From: an uncultured Clostridia bacterium
GTDB taxonomy: Bacteria; Bacillota; Clostridia; Oscillospirales; Acutalibacteraceae
Reading direction: 5' to 3'
DNA: 28,406 nucleotides
NCBI GenBank assembly: GCA_937916195.1
Contig: CALFTO010000095.1
Coordinates: 1-28,406 of the forward strand
The notes beneath the pieces were generated by a model. It did not search any database. It was given only the letters and a program-made list of their open reading frames with translations, and was not told where the DNA came from. Within the stretch, counting starts at the first letter, position 1. The number at the start of each line of letters is the position of its first letter. The position numbers were made by a program, and so were the translations under genes. Positions 16,475-22,459 of the stretch are shown here, piece after piece.

Positions 16475-16951
16475 ATGAAAAAGATTCTTGCAATCGCAAT
16501 GGCTATCATAATGATGATGGCTATCGCAGTTCCTGCATTCGCAGGTACATTAAACAGTGCAACAAATGCCGGCGACACAACAGTTATCGTTGATGGTACA
16601 GCAGGTGTTGGCGAAGGTACATGGTCAGTTACAATTCCCGCAACAGTTAATCTTACTTGGGGAAATGACGGCGAAGCTGAATATTCAATCACAAGCCAGC
16701 TCGTTTCAGGCAAAAGAGTTCAGGTTACACTTGCAAAATCAGTCGATTTGACAAGTAAAACAGATGCAAACTATATTATTCCTTTCACAGCAGCTCATGT
16801 AGTTGGCGAAGACGGAATTTCTGACAGTGAAGTAGTTACAGACGAAGCTCACGCATTCAACATCACAGTTGAAGCAGGCGAATGGTTAGATGTTCCTTAT
16901 GATGTTTACGAAGGACAGATTTCTTTCACAGCAACAGTAGTTGCTGCTTAA
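16475..16951 (+). CDS. Array protein 7: small secreted beta-domain protein
   Basis: 158 residues. Mature landmarks are GDTTVIVDGT, TWSVTIPATVNLTWG and AEYSITSQLVSGKRVQVTLA. The second half differs from its neighbours: it has IIPFTAAHVVGEDGISDSEV with several acidic residues in place of the usual LxYxLxG, and closes with EAGEWLDVPYDVYEGQISFT. No cysteine. Ribosome site AAGGAG. Confidence 0.87.
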   Translation: MKKILAIAMAIIMMMAIAVPAFAGTLNSATNAGDTTVIVDGTAGVGEGTWSVTIPATVNLTWGNDGEAEYSITSQLVSGKRVQVTLAKSVDLTSKTDANYIIPFTAAHVVGEDGISDSEVVTDEAHAFNITVEAGEWLDVPYDVYEGQISFTATVVAA

Positions 16952-16975
16952 TTGATTTTTAAATGAGGGCTTAAT

Positions 16976-17455
16976 ATGAAAAAAGTACTTTCATTGGCTC
17001 TTGCTCTTGTTATGATGTTTGCAGTTTGTATTCCTGCTTTTGCCAATACCAAATATGAAGATGGCACAGCAGGAAGCACAACTAAGGTTTTGGTTGACGG
17101 TGTAAAAGATAAGGGCGAAGGCTCATATACTGTTACAATTCCTGCAGAAGTTAAAATCCCTTGGGGAAATGAATTCGCAGATGTTGAATATTCAGTATTC
17201 TGTCAGCTTCAGACAGGAAAACTTGTGAAAATTACAGTATCTTCAGCCGATAATTTTACAATGCAAAATCAGGCAAAAACTGCAACACTTAAATATGGTT
17301 TAAGTGATACAACATATACCACAACAAAGTCAGTAATTTTATCGTCAGCACCCGAAACATCAGTAGCAAAGGTAAAAATTCCTACTGAAAATTGGGAAAA
17401 GGCTTCAATTGATAATTACAGTGGTACATTAACATTCACAGCAGAGCTGGTATAA
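16976..17455 (+). CDS. Array protein 8: small secreted beta-domain protein with weak ribosome site
   Basis: 159 residues. The signal peptide (KKVLSLALALVMMFAVCIPA) is close to that of array protein 2 and unlike the common array type. The mature part starts NTKYEDGTAGSTTKVLVDG, very like the start of copy 9, then SYTVTIPAEVKIPWG, VEYSVFCQLQTGKLVKITV with one unpaired cysteine, LKYGLSDT and the closing TENWEKASIDNYSGTLTFT. Upstream there is only GAGGG at long distance instead of the AAGGAG of its neighbours, so translation may be weaker. Confidence 0.87.
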   Translation: MKKVLSLALALVMMFAVCIPAFANTKYEDGTAGSTTKVLVDGVKDKGEGSYTVTIPAEVKIPWGNEFADVEYSVFCQLQTGKLVKITVSSADNFTMQNQAKTATLKYGLSDTTYTTTKSVILSSAPETSVAKVKIPTENWEKASIDNYSGTLTFTAELV

Positions 17456-17477
17456 TGATTTTTAAGGAGAACACATT

Positions 17478-17945
17478 ATGAAAAAGATTCTTGCAATCGC
17501 TATGGCTATCGTAATGATGATGGCTATCGCAGTTCCTGCTTTTGCTGCAGTTGAATATGATGACGGCACTGCAGGTTCAGAAACAATTATCGAAACTCTT
17601 ACAACAAAAGAAGATGGCTCAGACCCCACTTGGTACACAGTTACAATTCCTGCAACACAGACAATTTATTGGGAAGCAGACTATACCGATGTTAAATACA
17701 CAATTAACAGCCAGCTTGCAACAGGCGATGCAGTTTTTGTTGTTGTTTCAGGTTTCAACAGCTTGAAAAATGCTGCAGGCGATATTCTTGAATACGGCCT
17801 TGCAAATAACGAGTATACAGCAACAGCTTCTGTTGTAGTTGACGAAGTAGCTTCAGTTACAGTTGATACTAGCGGTGCAAACTGGAAAGGTGTTCCTGTA
17901 GATACATACACAGATACTCTTACATTCACAGCAACTATCGTTTAA
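17478..17945 (+). CDS. Array protein 9: small secreted beta-domain protein, shortest copy
   Basis: 155 residues, the shortest member. Mature start VEYDDGTAGSETIIETLTT parallels copy 8, suggesting these adjacent genes arose by a fairly recent tandem duplication followed by divergence. Further landmarks are WYTVTIPATQTIYWE, VKYTINSQLATGDAVFVVVS (GD in place of GK), LEYGLANNEY and GANWKGVPVDTYTDTLTFT. No cysteine. Ribosome site AAGGAG. Confidence 0.87.
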   Translation: MKKILAIAMAIVMMMAIAVPAFAAVEYDDGTAGSETIIETLTTKEDGSDPTWYTVTIPATQTIYWEADYTDVKYTINSQLATGDAVFVVVSGFNSLKNAAGDILEYGLANNEYTATASVVVDEVASVTVDTSGANWKGVPVDTYTDTLTFTATIV

Positions 17946-17986
17946 TTAAACGCTTAACACTCTACTTAAAAGGAGAGTAAATTATT

Positions 17987-18526
17987 ATGAAAAGAATTAT
18001 TGCTATTGCAATGGCTATCGTAATGATGATGGCTATCGCAGTTCCTGCATTTGCGGCAGGCGTTAACCCTATTACAAATGAAACAGCAGACCAGTATGGC
18101 ACAGCGGATGTCTATACAAAGACAACTAATGCCGATGGTGAGGAAGTTTGGTTCTATACAGTTGAAATTCCTGCAGACCTTGAGATTTCTTGGGGTGATA
18201 AGGAAGCAAAGAATATGACTTATAAGGTTGAGTCACAGCTCCTTATCGGTGCAACACTCACAGTTTCAGTTGCAGGTAGTGGTGAAATGTCAGCTACAGG
18301 TACAACAGAGAAGTTGGCATACACTCTTACAGGTGGCGATGCAGTAGAGTTTTCAGCTGTAAATGCTGCAAACACAACAGGTGTTAATGCTGACGGTACA
18401 GGCATTGTTGACGGCGAAAATGTAAAGGTTCAGATTACTACATTTGACGGTAAACCCGTTGGTGCATACAGAGATACTCTTACATTCACAGTTGAATACG
18501 AAGCTCCAACACCTGTTACTCCGTAA
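17987..18526 (+). CDS. Array protein 10: small secreted beta-domain protein, longest copy
   Basis: 179 residues, the longest member. Its W motif WFYTVEIPADLEISWG is the closest match to VFYVVEIPADMAVDW in the giant protein, and both end in TVEYEA/TVVYEA, so this copy and the giant's last domain seem the nearest relatives. The middle part is enlarged by an Asn/Thr/Gly loop (VNAANTTGVNADGTGIVDG). The C-terminus carries a short Pro/Thr tail (PTPVTP) absent from the others. The signal peptide begins KRIIAIAMAIVMMM. Strong AAAGGAG site. Confidence 0.88.
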   Translation: MKRIIAIAMAIVMMMAIAVPAFAAGVNPITNETADQYGTADVYTKTTNADGEEVWFYTVEIPADLEISWGDKEAKNMTYKVESQLLIGATLTVSVAGSGEMSATGTTEKLAYTLTGGDAVEFSAVNAANTTGVNADGTGIVDGENVKVQITTFDGKPVGAYRDTLTFTVEYEAPTPVTP

Positions 18527-18577
18527 TCGACCTCCGTGTTGATTAGTTTTTAAAATTTTTCAAGGAGGTGGATTTCA

Positions 18578-20542
18578 TTGAAAAAAGTATTAAGTGTTGT
18601 TGTTGCACTTGCAATGGTTATAGCGATGGCTATTCCCGGTTTTGCAATGCAGATTGGTACAACTGTGCCAACTGAGCACAATGTAACAGTTAATTACAAC
18701 GACGGTGGTTTTGTTCTTGTCAACGGTAAAATTTGCGCTGACGGAGCACAGTTTAAGATTGACAGATTTGGTGAAATCGACCTTGGCGTCTATTTGGAAA
18801 ACGGCTATCATCTTGACAGTATCACCGTAAATGGTGTTGATGTTACAGATGAATATGTTAACGGAAATCTTAAAATCAAAGATATTGTTACTGACACTTA
18901 TATTGATGTTACATTTGAGAAATGCTCTGATGACCCCAACGACCAGTGCAAGAAGACTGATGTTGAAGGTACAGTTTATTTAGGCGATAAAGAGCAAAAA
19001 GAAGAAATTAAAGGTGCTCAATTGAGCTTCGATTTCGGCAGTGCAACAGCAACTACCGATAATGACGGTCGATATAAGGTTGACGATATTTCTGAAGGCA
19101 AGCATTTCGTTACAATTTCAAAGGACGGAGAGGTACTTGCAAATACATCATTTGTTATTGTAATGACAGATGATAATGATAAAGTTGTTCTTACAGAGGC
19201 TGAGGACGGCACTCAGGTAGTTCTTGTTCCAACAGGCACAGAGGTTATTTATCTTGATTTCTACATTGCTGATAACGACGGCAATGGAATTCCTGACCAG
19301 GACCCCGACAAAACTGACCCCGGTGACCCTAATAGTCCCAACCCGGTTGACCCCGACGGCCCCGGTGATGTGATTTATGACCCGGATGATGACGGTGACG
19401 GCATTCCTGATAAGAAAGACCCTGACCATCCTGACCGCGACACAGATGATGACGGAACTCCCGACAGAGATGACGACGATGATGATAATGATGGTATCCC
19501 TGACAATGAGGATGACGATGACGACAACGACGGCACTCCCGATAAGAAGGACCCTGACCATCCCGACCGCGATACAGATGATGACGGAATCCCCGACAAA
19601 TACGACCCCGACGACGACAACGACGGTACTCCCGACGTAGACGACGATGACGACGATAATGACGGTATTCCCGATAAGAAGGACCCTGATAATCCTGGAA
19701 GAGATACAGATGATGACGGTATTCCAGATGTTGATGACGAAGATGACGACAACGACGGTTTGCCCGACGGTCCCGGCGATGTAGTTTACGACGATGATGA
19801 TGACGGTGACGGAATTCTTGATAAAGATGACCCTGACCATCCAAATCGTGATACAGACGGCGACGGTATTCCCGACAAGTATGACCCCGACGACGACAAC
19901 GACGGCACTCCCGATAAGGAAGACGACGATGACGACGGAAACGGCGTACCTGATAAGGACGACCCCAATCATCCTAACCGCGATACAGACGGTGACGGAA
20001 CTCCTGACAGCAAAGACCCCGACGACGACAACGACGGAATTCCCGACAAGGAAGACCCCGATGACGATAACGACGGTATCCCCGATGAGCAGGACCCTGA
20101 CCACCCAAATCGTGATACAGACGGCGACGGTATCCCCGATAAAGAGGATAAGGACGACGATAATGACGGACTTCCCGACGGCGACGAGTATGATGACGAC
20201 GACTTCACAGATACAGACGGCGACGGTACTCCCGACAAGGATGACGATGACGACGACAACGACGGCATCCCCGACAATAAAGACCCCGACAAAGACGGTG
20301 ACGGTCATTTAGACGATTATGACGGCGGCGACAAGGATAAGGACAACGACGGCGTTGTAATTGAAATCGGCGGACCTAAAAAGCCAGTTGTTATTCCGGA
20401 AATTCCCGAAACTCTTGCGGAATTCTTTGAGAATCCCGTTGCAATGGGTTCGGTAATGGCACTCAGCTTGTTCTTGTTCATTATCATTCTCTTTAAACGC
20501 AAAAAGGATGACGAAGAAGAGGAAGAACAGCCCGCTGTTTAA
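18578..20542 (+). CDS. Membrane-anchored stalk protein with thrombospondin-type-3-like calcium repeats
   Basis: 654 residues with a TTG start seven bases after AAGGAGGTG. A signal peptide (residues 1-23, ending PGFA) is followed by an InlB-B-repeat-like beta domain at about 33-115 (LGVYLENGYHLDSITVNGVD, DTYIDVTFEK) and a carboxypeptidase-regulatory-like or SdrD-B-like domain at about 125-225 (VEGTVYLGDK, TTDNDGRYKVDDISEGKHFV). Residues about 230-590 are Asp-rich repeats of DTDDDGIPDKKDPDHPDR type, with the DxDxDG spacing of thrombospondin type-3 repeats, which bind calcium and form stiff rods. Then PVVIPEIPETLAEF leads to a membrane segment (about 619-639) and a tail KRKKDDEEEEE. There is no LPXTG, so it stays in the membrane rather than being linked by sortase. 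As last gene of the operon it is a candidate base or anchor for the secreted subunits (inference). Confidence 0.88.
   Translation: MKKVLSVVVALAMVIAMAIPGFAMQIGTTVPTEHNVTVNYNDGGFVLVNGKICADGAQFKIDRFGEIDLGVYLENGYHLDSITVNGVDVTDEYVNGNLKIKDIVTDTYIDVTFEKCSDDPNDQCKKTDVEGTVYLGDKEQKEEIKGAQLSFDFGSATATTDNDGRYKVDDISEGKHFVTISKDGEVLANTSFVIVMTDDNDKVVLTEAEDGTQVVLVPTGTEVIYLDFYIADNDGNGIPDQDPDKTDPGDPNSPNPVDPDGPGDVIYDPDDDGDGIPDKKDPDHPDRDTDDDGTPDRDDDDDDNDGIPDNEDDDDDNDGTPDKKDPDHPDRDTDDDGIPDKYDPDDDNDGTPDVDDDDDDNDGIPDKKDPDNPGRDTDDDGIPDVDDEDDDNDGLPDGPGDVVYDDDDDGDGILDKDDPDHPNRDTDGDGIPDKYDPDDDNDGTPDKEDDDDDGNGVPDKDDPNHPNRDTDGDGTPDSKDPDDDNDGIPDKEDPDDDNDGIPDEQDPDHPNRDTDGDGIPDKEDKDDDNDGLPDGDEYDDDDFTDTDGDGTPDKDDDDDDNDGIPDNKDPDKDGDGHLDDYDGGDKDKDNDGVVIEIGGPKKPVVIPEIPETLAEFFENPVAMGSVMALSLFLFIIILFKRKKDDEEEEEQPAV
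19271..20354 (+). repeat. Tandem coding repeats for the Asp-rich stalk
   Basis: About 1.1 kb of GAC/GAT-rich coding repeats with recurring blocks such as GACCCTGACCATCC and GATACAGA(T/C)G(A/G)(T/C)GACGG. Two longer units, each opening with GPGDV and an Asp run, begin near 19360 and 19771. Length is likely to vary between strains by repeat slippage or recombination. Confidence 0.85.
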
Positions 20543-20562
20543 ATCTTATAACTTAAATAATT

Positions 20563-20589
20563 AAAGCCACTCCTCGCGAGTGGCTTTTT
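20563..20589 (+). terminator. Terminator of the surface-protein operon
   Basis: Perfect 10-bp stem AAAGCCACTC/GAGTGGCTTT (20563-20572/20578-20587), five-base loop and T run. It closes the block that begins at 7056. Confidence 0.92.
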
Positions 20590-20590
20590 A

Positions 20591-20660
20591 AATGTAAAAT
20601 GCAAAGTGAAAAGTGCAAAATGAATAATTGTAGAGCGGGGGCTTGCTCCCCGCTGATTTT
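20591..20660. repeat. Intergenic hairpin repeat
   Basis: TGCAAAGTGAAAAGTGCAAA and ATGAATAATTGTAG lead into the hairpin AGCGGGG/CCCCGCT (20634-20640/20648-20654) with GGGCTTGCTCCCC at its centre. The leader recurs inverted at 27319-27340 (TTTTGCATTTTGCATTAATT) and the hairpin resembles 6695-6714. Confidence 0.65.
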
Positions 20661-20694
20661 TACATGCATTTAATGTAGAAAAATGCAATAAATA

Positions 20695-20958
20695 TTAATC
20701 ATCGCAAAATGCCTCAAATATCAGCCGTATAGCAAACCGCACGCCCTTGATGAATGCATATCTTTCAGAAATGCTATTTGTTTCAGATACAGAGTTGTCA
20801 TATTCTTCAAGAAGTTCTATTTGTTCATCGTTTAACTTTGCTCTTAATTTTTCTTCTGCTTCGCCGTATTCTCTTATGAGTTCTTTCTCTTTTTCATTTC
20901 GTTGCAACGGCACTTCAATAAGATAATATTGCCATAATTCTTCTAATTCTTTTCTCAT
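20695..20958 (-). CDS. Small helical protein, DUF6809-like
   Basis: 87 residues, soluble, almost fully helical and charged: MRKELEELWQYYLIEVPLQR, then Glu/Lys-rich coiled-coil stretches and a C-terminal YAFIKGVRFAIRLIFEAF. The ending [F/Y]-x-x-G-[F/V]-R-x-[A/G]-x-[R/L]-[L/M] is what I remember of DUF6809 proteins, often found near mobile or regulatory genes; function unknown. The ATG at 20958 follows GAGGTGAT at good distance; an upstream in-frame ATG at 20988 overlaps the promoter region. It is transcribed divergently from the XRE regulator, and the two probably form a regulatory pair. Confidence 0.65.
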   Translation of the reverse strand: MRKELEELWQYYLIEVPLQRNEKEKELIREYGEAEEKLRAKLNDEQIELLEEYDNSVSETNSISERYAFIKGVRFAIRLIFEAFCDD

Positions 20959-20976
20959 AATTATCACCTCAAAGCA

Positions 20977-21011
20977 ATTATAAACCAAACTGTACTAAAA
21001 ATCAATAGTAC
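20977..21011 (-). promoter_or_regulatory. Promoter and operator between the divergent DUF6809-like and XRE genes
   Basis: On the minus strand TTGATT (21005-21000), 17 bases and TATAAT (20982-20977) form a good promoter for the gene at 20958. The perfect inverted repeat GTACTA/TAGTAC (20992-20997/21006-21011, 8-base gap) covers the -35 box and part of the spacer, as expected for a repressor site. A TATAAT at 21025-21030 could serve the XRE gene, but its -35 box is poor. Confidence 0.6.
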
Positions 21012-21049
21012 GAATTGTATTAATTATAATATTTTTTGAGGTGCTTAAT

Positions 21050-21247
21050 ATGATATGGAATGATAAAATTAGAGCTTTAAGAGAAGACTCAGACTTAAAC
21101 CAAACTGAAATGGGAAAAATATTAAAAATTAGCCAAAATGCAATATCAAAATATGAAAATGCAGAAAGAAGTGTGCCTATTGAAATTTTAATACAATATG
21201 CAAAATATTTTAATGTCAGTTTAGATTATATTTGCGGGTTAGAATAA
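21050..21247 (+). CDS. Small XRE-family (Cro/C1-type) regulator
   Basis: 65 residues consisting of a single helix-turn-helix domain: KIRALREDSDLNQTEMGKIL, then KISQNAISKYENAERSVPIE and a last helix ILIQYAKYFNVSLDYICGL. The Q-T-E-M-G, S-x-N-A-I-S-K-Y-E and N-V-S-L-D-Y signatures are those of Cro/C1-type proteins. There is no sensor domain. The ATG at 21050 has GAGGTG six bases upstream; a GTG at 21041 lies inside that site. It probably represses itself and the divergent gene through the inverted repeat at 20992-21011. Base composition is more AT-rich than its neighbours, which hints at acquisition from elsewhere. Confidence 0.88.
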   Translation: MIWNDKIRALREDSDLNQTEMGKILKISQNAISKYENAERSVPIEILIQYAKYFNVSLDYICGLE

Positions 21248-21280
21248 ATTTCGTATCAATTTTAAACAGACACAGAAGCT

Positions 21281-21360
21281 ATGTAGGGGCAAGTCTCCGT
21301 GCTTGCCCGTGAGTTAATGTATTTACTTACGGACGGGCACAGAGGCTCGTCCGTACAAGG
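21281..21360. repeat. Intergenic hairpin repeat
   Basis: TGTAGGGGCAAG pairs with CTTGCCC (around 21281-21309), followed by GGACGGGC/GCTCGTCC (21332-21353) and TACAAGG. The CGGGCACAGAG...TACAAG arrangement matches 27241-27266, marking the same repeat family. The gap 21248-21426 otherwise holds only the terminator below. Confidence 0.65.
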
Positions 21361-21376
21361 TGATTATTTTCGACGT

Positions 21377-21416
21377 GAAAAAAATATAAAGCGGAAGACT
21401 TATTGTCCTCCGCTTT
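21377..21416 (-). terminator. Terminator of the VanY-like gene
   Basis: 12-bp stem 21388-21399/21405-21416 (AAAGCGGAAGAC/GTCCTCCGCTTT) with a five-base loop. The one imperfect position is a G-U pair only when transcribed on the minus strand, and a T run follows in that direction, so it serves the gene at 21427-22293. Confidence 0.85.
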
Positions 21417-21426
21417 TGTTGTTTAT

Positions 21427-22293
21427 TTAACTTTCTGTACTTGCTACTCCTAAATATTCTTCTAAACATTGATTGTTATTTTTCATTTCTGTGGCGGCGT
21501 CAATGCCAACATAACGCCAATGCCAAGGCTGATAAATCATTCCCGTAACATCTGTTTTGTCATCGGGATAACGAAGTACAAATCCATATTTGAATGCGTT
21601 TTGCGTGAGCCATTTGTATTCGTCAGTTGAGGCAAAACCCGCACTTGCACTGATGATATCAACTGAGAGCCCTGCGCCGTTTTCGCTACAGCCCGCGGGC
21701 TCTATTCTTTTTTCAGCATTCTGTTTTGCCTCGTCCTCGGTCATACCTTGGAAAATAAATGACTGAATTTTGTTGTTGTAAATCGTCTGCTGACCTTGGT
21801 AACTACAATATGCCGAATAAGGCGTCAACACATAACCTGCCTTTAATGCGTCAGCATACATAAGCTGATATGCTTCTGAAACTCGGCTGTCAGCGGTGAC
21901 GGAGCTTCCCTCAACAACAGGTGAAAGAGTGGGTGAATACTTTTTATCAAGAGGATATGTTTTGTTTATAAGTGTCAGTGCCCATTTTTCGCCTGCAAGC
22001 TCTGTTAAGGGGTCGTAAGAACTCCATTTTACAGGTGCTTCAGTTGAACTTTCTTCGGGTTCGGTGGTGCTGTCGTCGGGAACTTCTTCTGATGGCTCTT
22101 CTTCGTTTGCGGAGGTGTCAAGAGTAGTCGCTTCCGTAGTTGCCTCTGTAGTGCTCTCAGTTGGCGTTTCGATTTTCACCTCATTGTAACTTACGTCACG
22201 GCAAAAAGCGATGTACAGAGCCAATAAAACGCCCAAAATCACCACAAGAGCGCTGAATAAGAATATTTTTATTTGTAAACGTCTTTTTTTCAT
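21427..22293 (-). CDS. VanY-type (M15B) D,D-carboxypeptidase-like protein with altered active site
   Basis: 288 residues: short basic N-terminus, one membrane segment (about 11-30), a Thr/Glu/Pro/Ser-rich linker (about 41-90) and an outer M15B domain (about 95-280). Family marks are SAYCSYQGQQ (normally GYRSYxxQ), EAEKRIEPAG-like context before the metal site, WLTQNAFKYGFVLRYPDDK and PWHWRYVG. Active family members use zinc bound by His (SEHQTG), Asp (VD) and His (PWH), with Glu of EPWH as base, to remove the terminal D-Ala of peptidoglycan stems. Here the first His is Asn205 (SENGAG) and the Glu is Gln255 (QPWH), while Asp212 and His258 remain. Catalysis is therefore doubtful; it may bind peptidoglycan instead. 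AAGGAAAA precedes the ATG. Confidence 0.88.
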   Translation of the reverse strand: MKKRRLQIKIFLFSALVVILGVLLALYIAFCRDVSYNEVKIETPTESTTEATTEATTLDTSANEEEPSEEVPDDSTTEPEESSTEAPVKWSSYDPLTELAGEKWALTLINKTYPLDKKYSPTLSPVVEGSSVTADSRVSEAYQLMYADALKAGYVLTPYSAYCSYQGQQTIYNNKIQSFIFQGMTEDEAKQNAEKRIEPAGCSENGAGLSVDIISASAGFASTDEYKWLTQNAFKYGFVLRYPDDKTDVTGMIYQPWHWRYVGIDAATEMKNNNQCLEEYLGVASTES

Positions 22294-22326
22294 AACTGTT
22301 TTCCTTGATATGATTTTGTATATAAT

Positions 22327-22355
22327 AGTTTAGTATTTTTTCTTTTCAATGTCAA
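22327..22355 (-). promoter_or_regulatory. Promoter of the VanY-like gene
   Basis: On the minus strand a perfect TTGACA (22355-22350), 17 bases and TAAACT (22332-22327), about 35 bases before the ATG. Confidence 0.5.
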
Positions 22356-22381
22356 TATTTGCAAAAATTTTTAAAATAATA

Positions 22382-22410
22382 GTGACTTAATAAAAAAAGT
22401 GTGATACAAT
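22382..22410 (+). promoter_or_regulatory. Promoter of the M28 peptidase-lipoprotein pair
   Basis: GTGACT (22382-22387), 17 bases and TACAAT (22405-22410), with TG at the extended -10 position (TGATACAAT). About 50 bases before the TTG start. Confidence 0.55.
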
Positions 22411-22459
22411 ATTTAAGAATATACCGTGGTGTTTTATGCCACGTTTGGAGGTCGTTATT

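Larger units (their letters stand above)
14407..18058 (+). repeat. Seven near-identical ~72-bp direct repeats encoding the array signal peptides
   Basis: The first ~72 bases of the genes at 14407, 14933, 15443, 15954, 16475, 17478 and 17987 are nearly identical at DNA level, with the core GCTATCGTAATGATGATGGC and CTATCGCAGTTCC. The mature coding parts that follow have diverged strongly. The preceding AAGGAGA ribosome sites are also alike. The genes at 13358, 13873 and 16976 carry other signal-peptide sequences. Confidence 0.85.

Noticed and set aside
14407..18058. Regularly spaced ~72-bp repeats resembling a CRISPR array
   Set aside because: Spacing is about 500 bases, each repeat encodes a signal peptide at the start of a gene, and no cas genes are present.
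13358..18526. WxL-domain cell-wall proteins
   Set aside because: The copies have one conserved W in an IPW-like context, and lack the WxL motif pair and the neighbouring DUF916-type gene typical of WxL loci.
19148..20308. A 386-codon open frame on the minus strand, and several Ser-rich frames beside it
   Set aside because: They are shadows of the GAC/GAT-rich stalk repeats; translated they give monotonous Val/Ile or Ser repeats with no start signal of their own.
19271..20354. Dockerin-type calcium repeats, suggesting a cellulosome
   Set aside because: The repeats lack the paired 22-residue dockerin layout and continue for ~350 residues with thrombospondin-type-3 spacing; no cohesin is seen.
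20360..20542. LPXTG-type sortase signal at the end of the stalk protein, and TGDIP at the end of the surface hydrolase
   Set aside because: Neither has LPXTG or a convincing variant, and there is no sortase gene in the window; both look like plain membrane anchors.
20695..21247. Prophage or integrative-element remnant
   Set aside because: Only a small regulator and a small helical protein are present, with no integrase, attachment-site duplication or structural gene.
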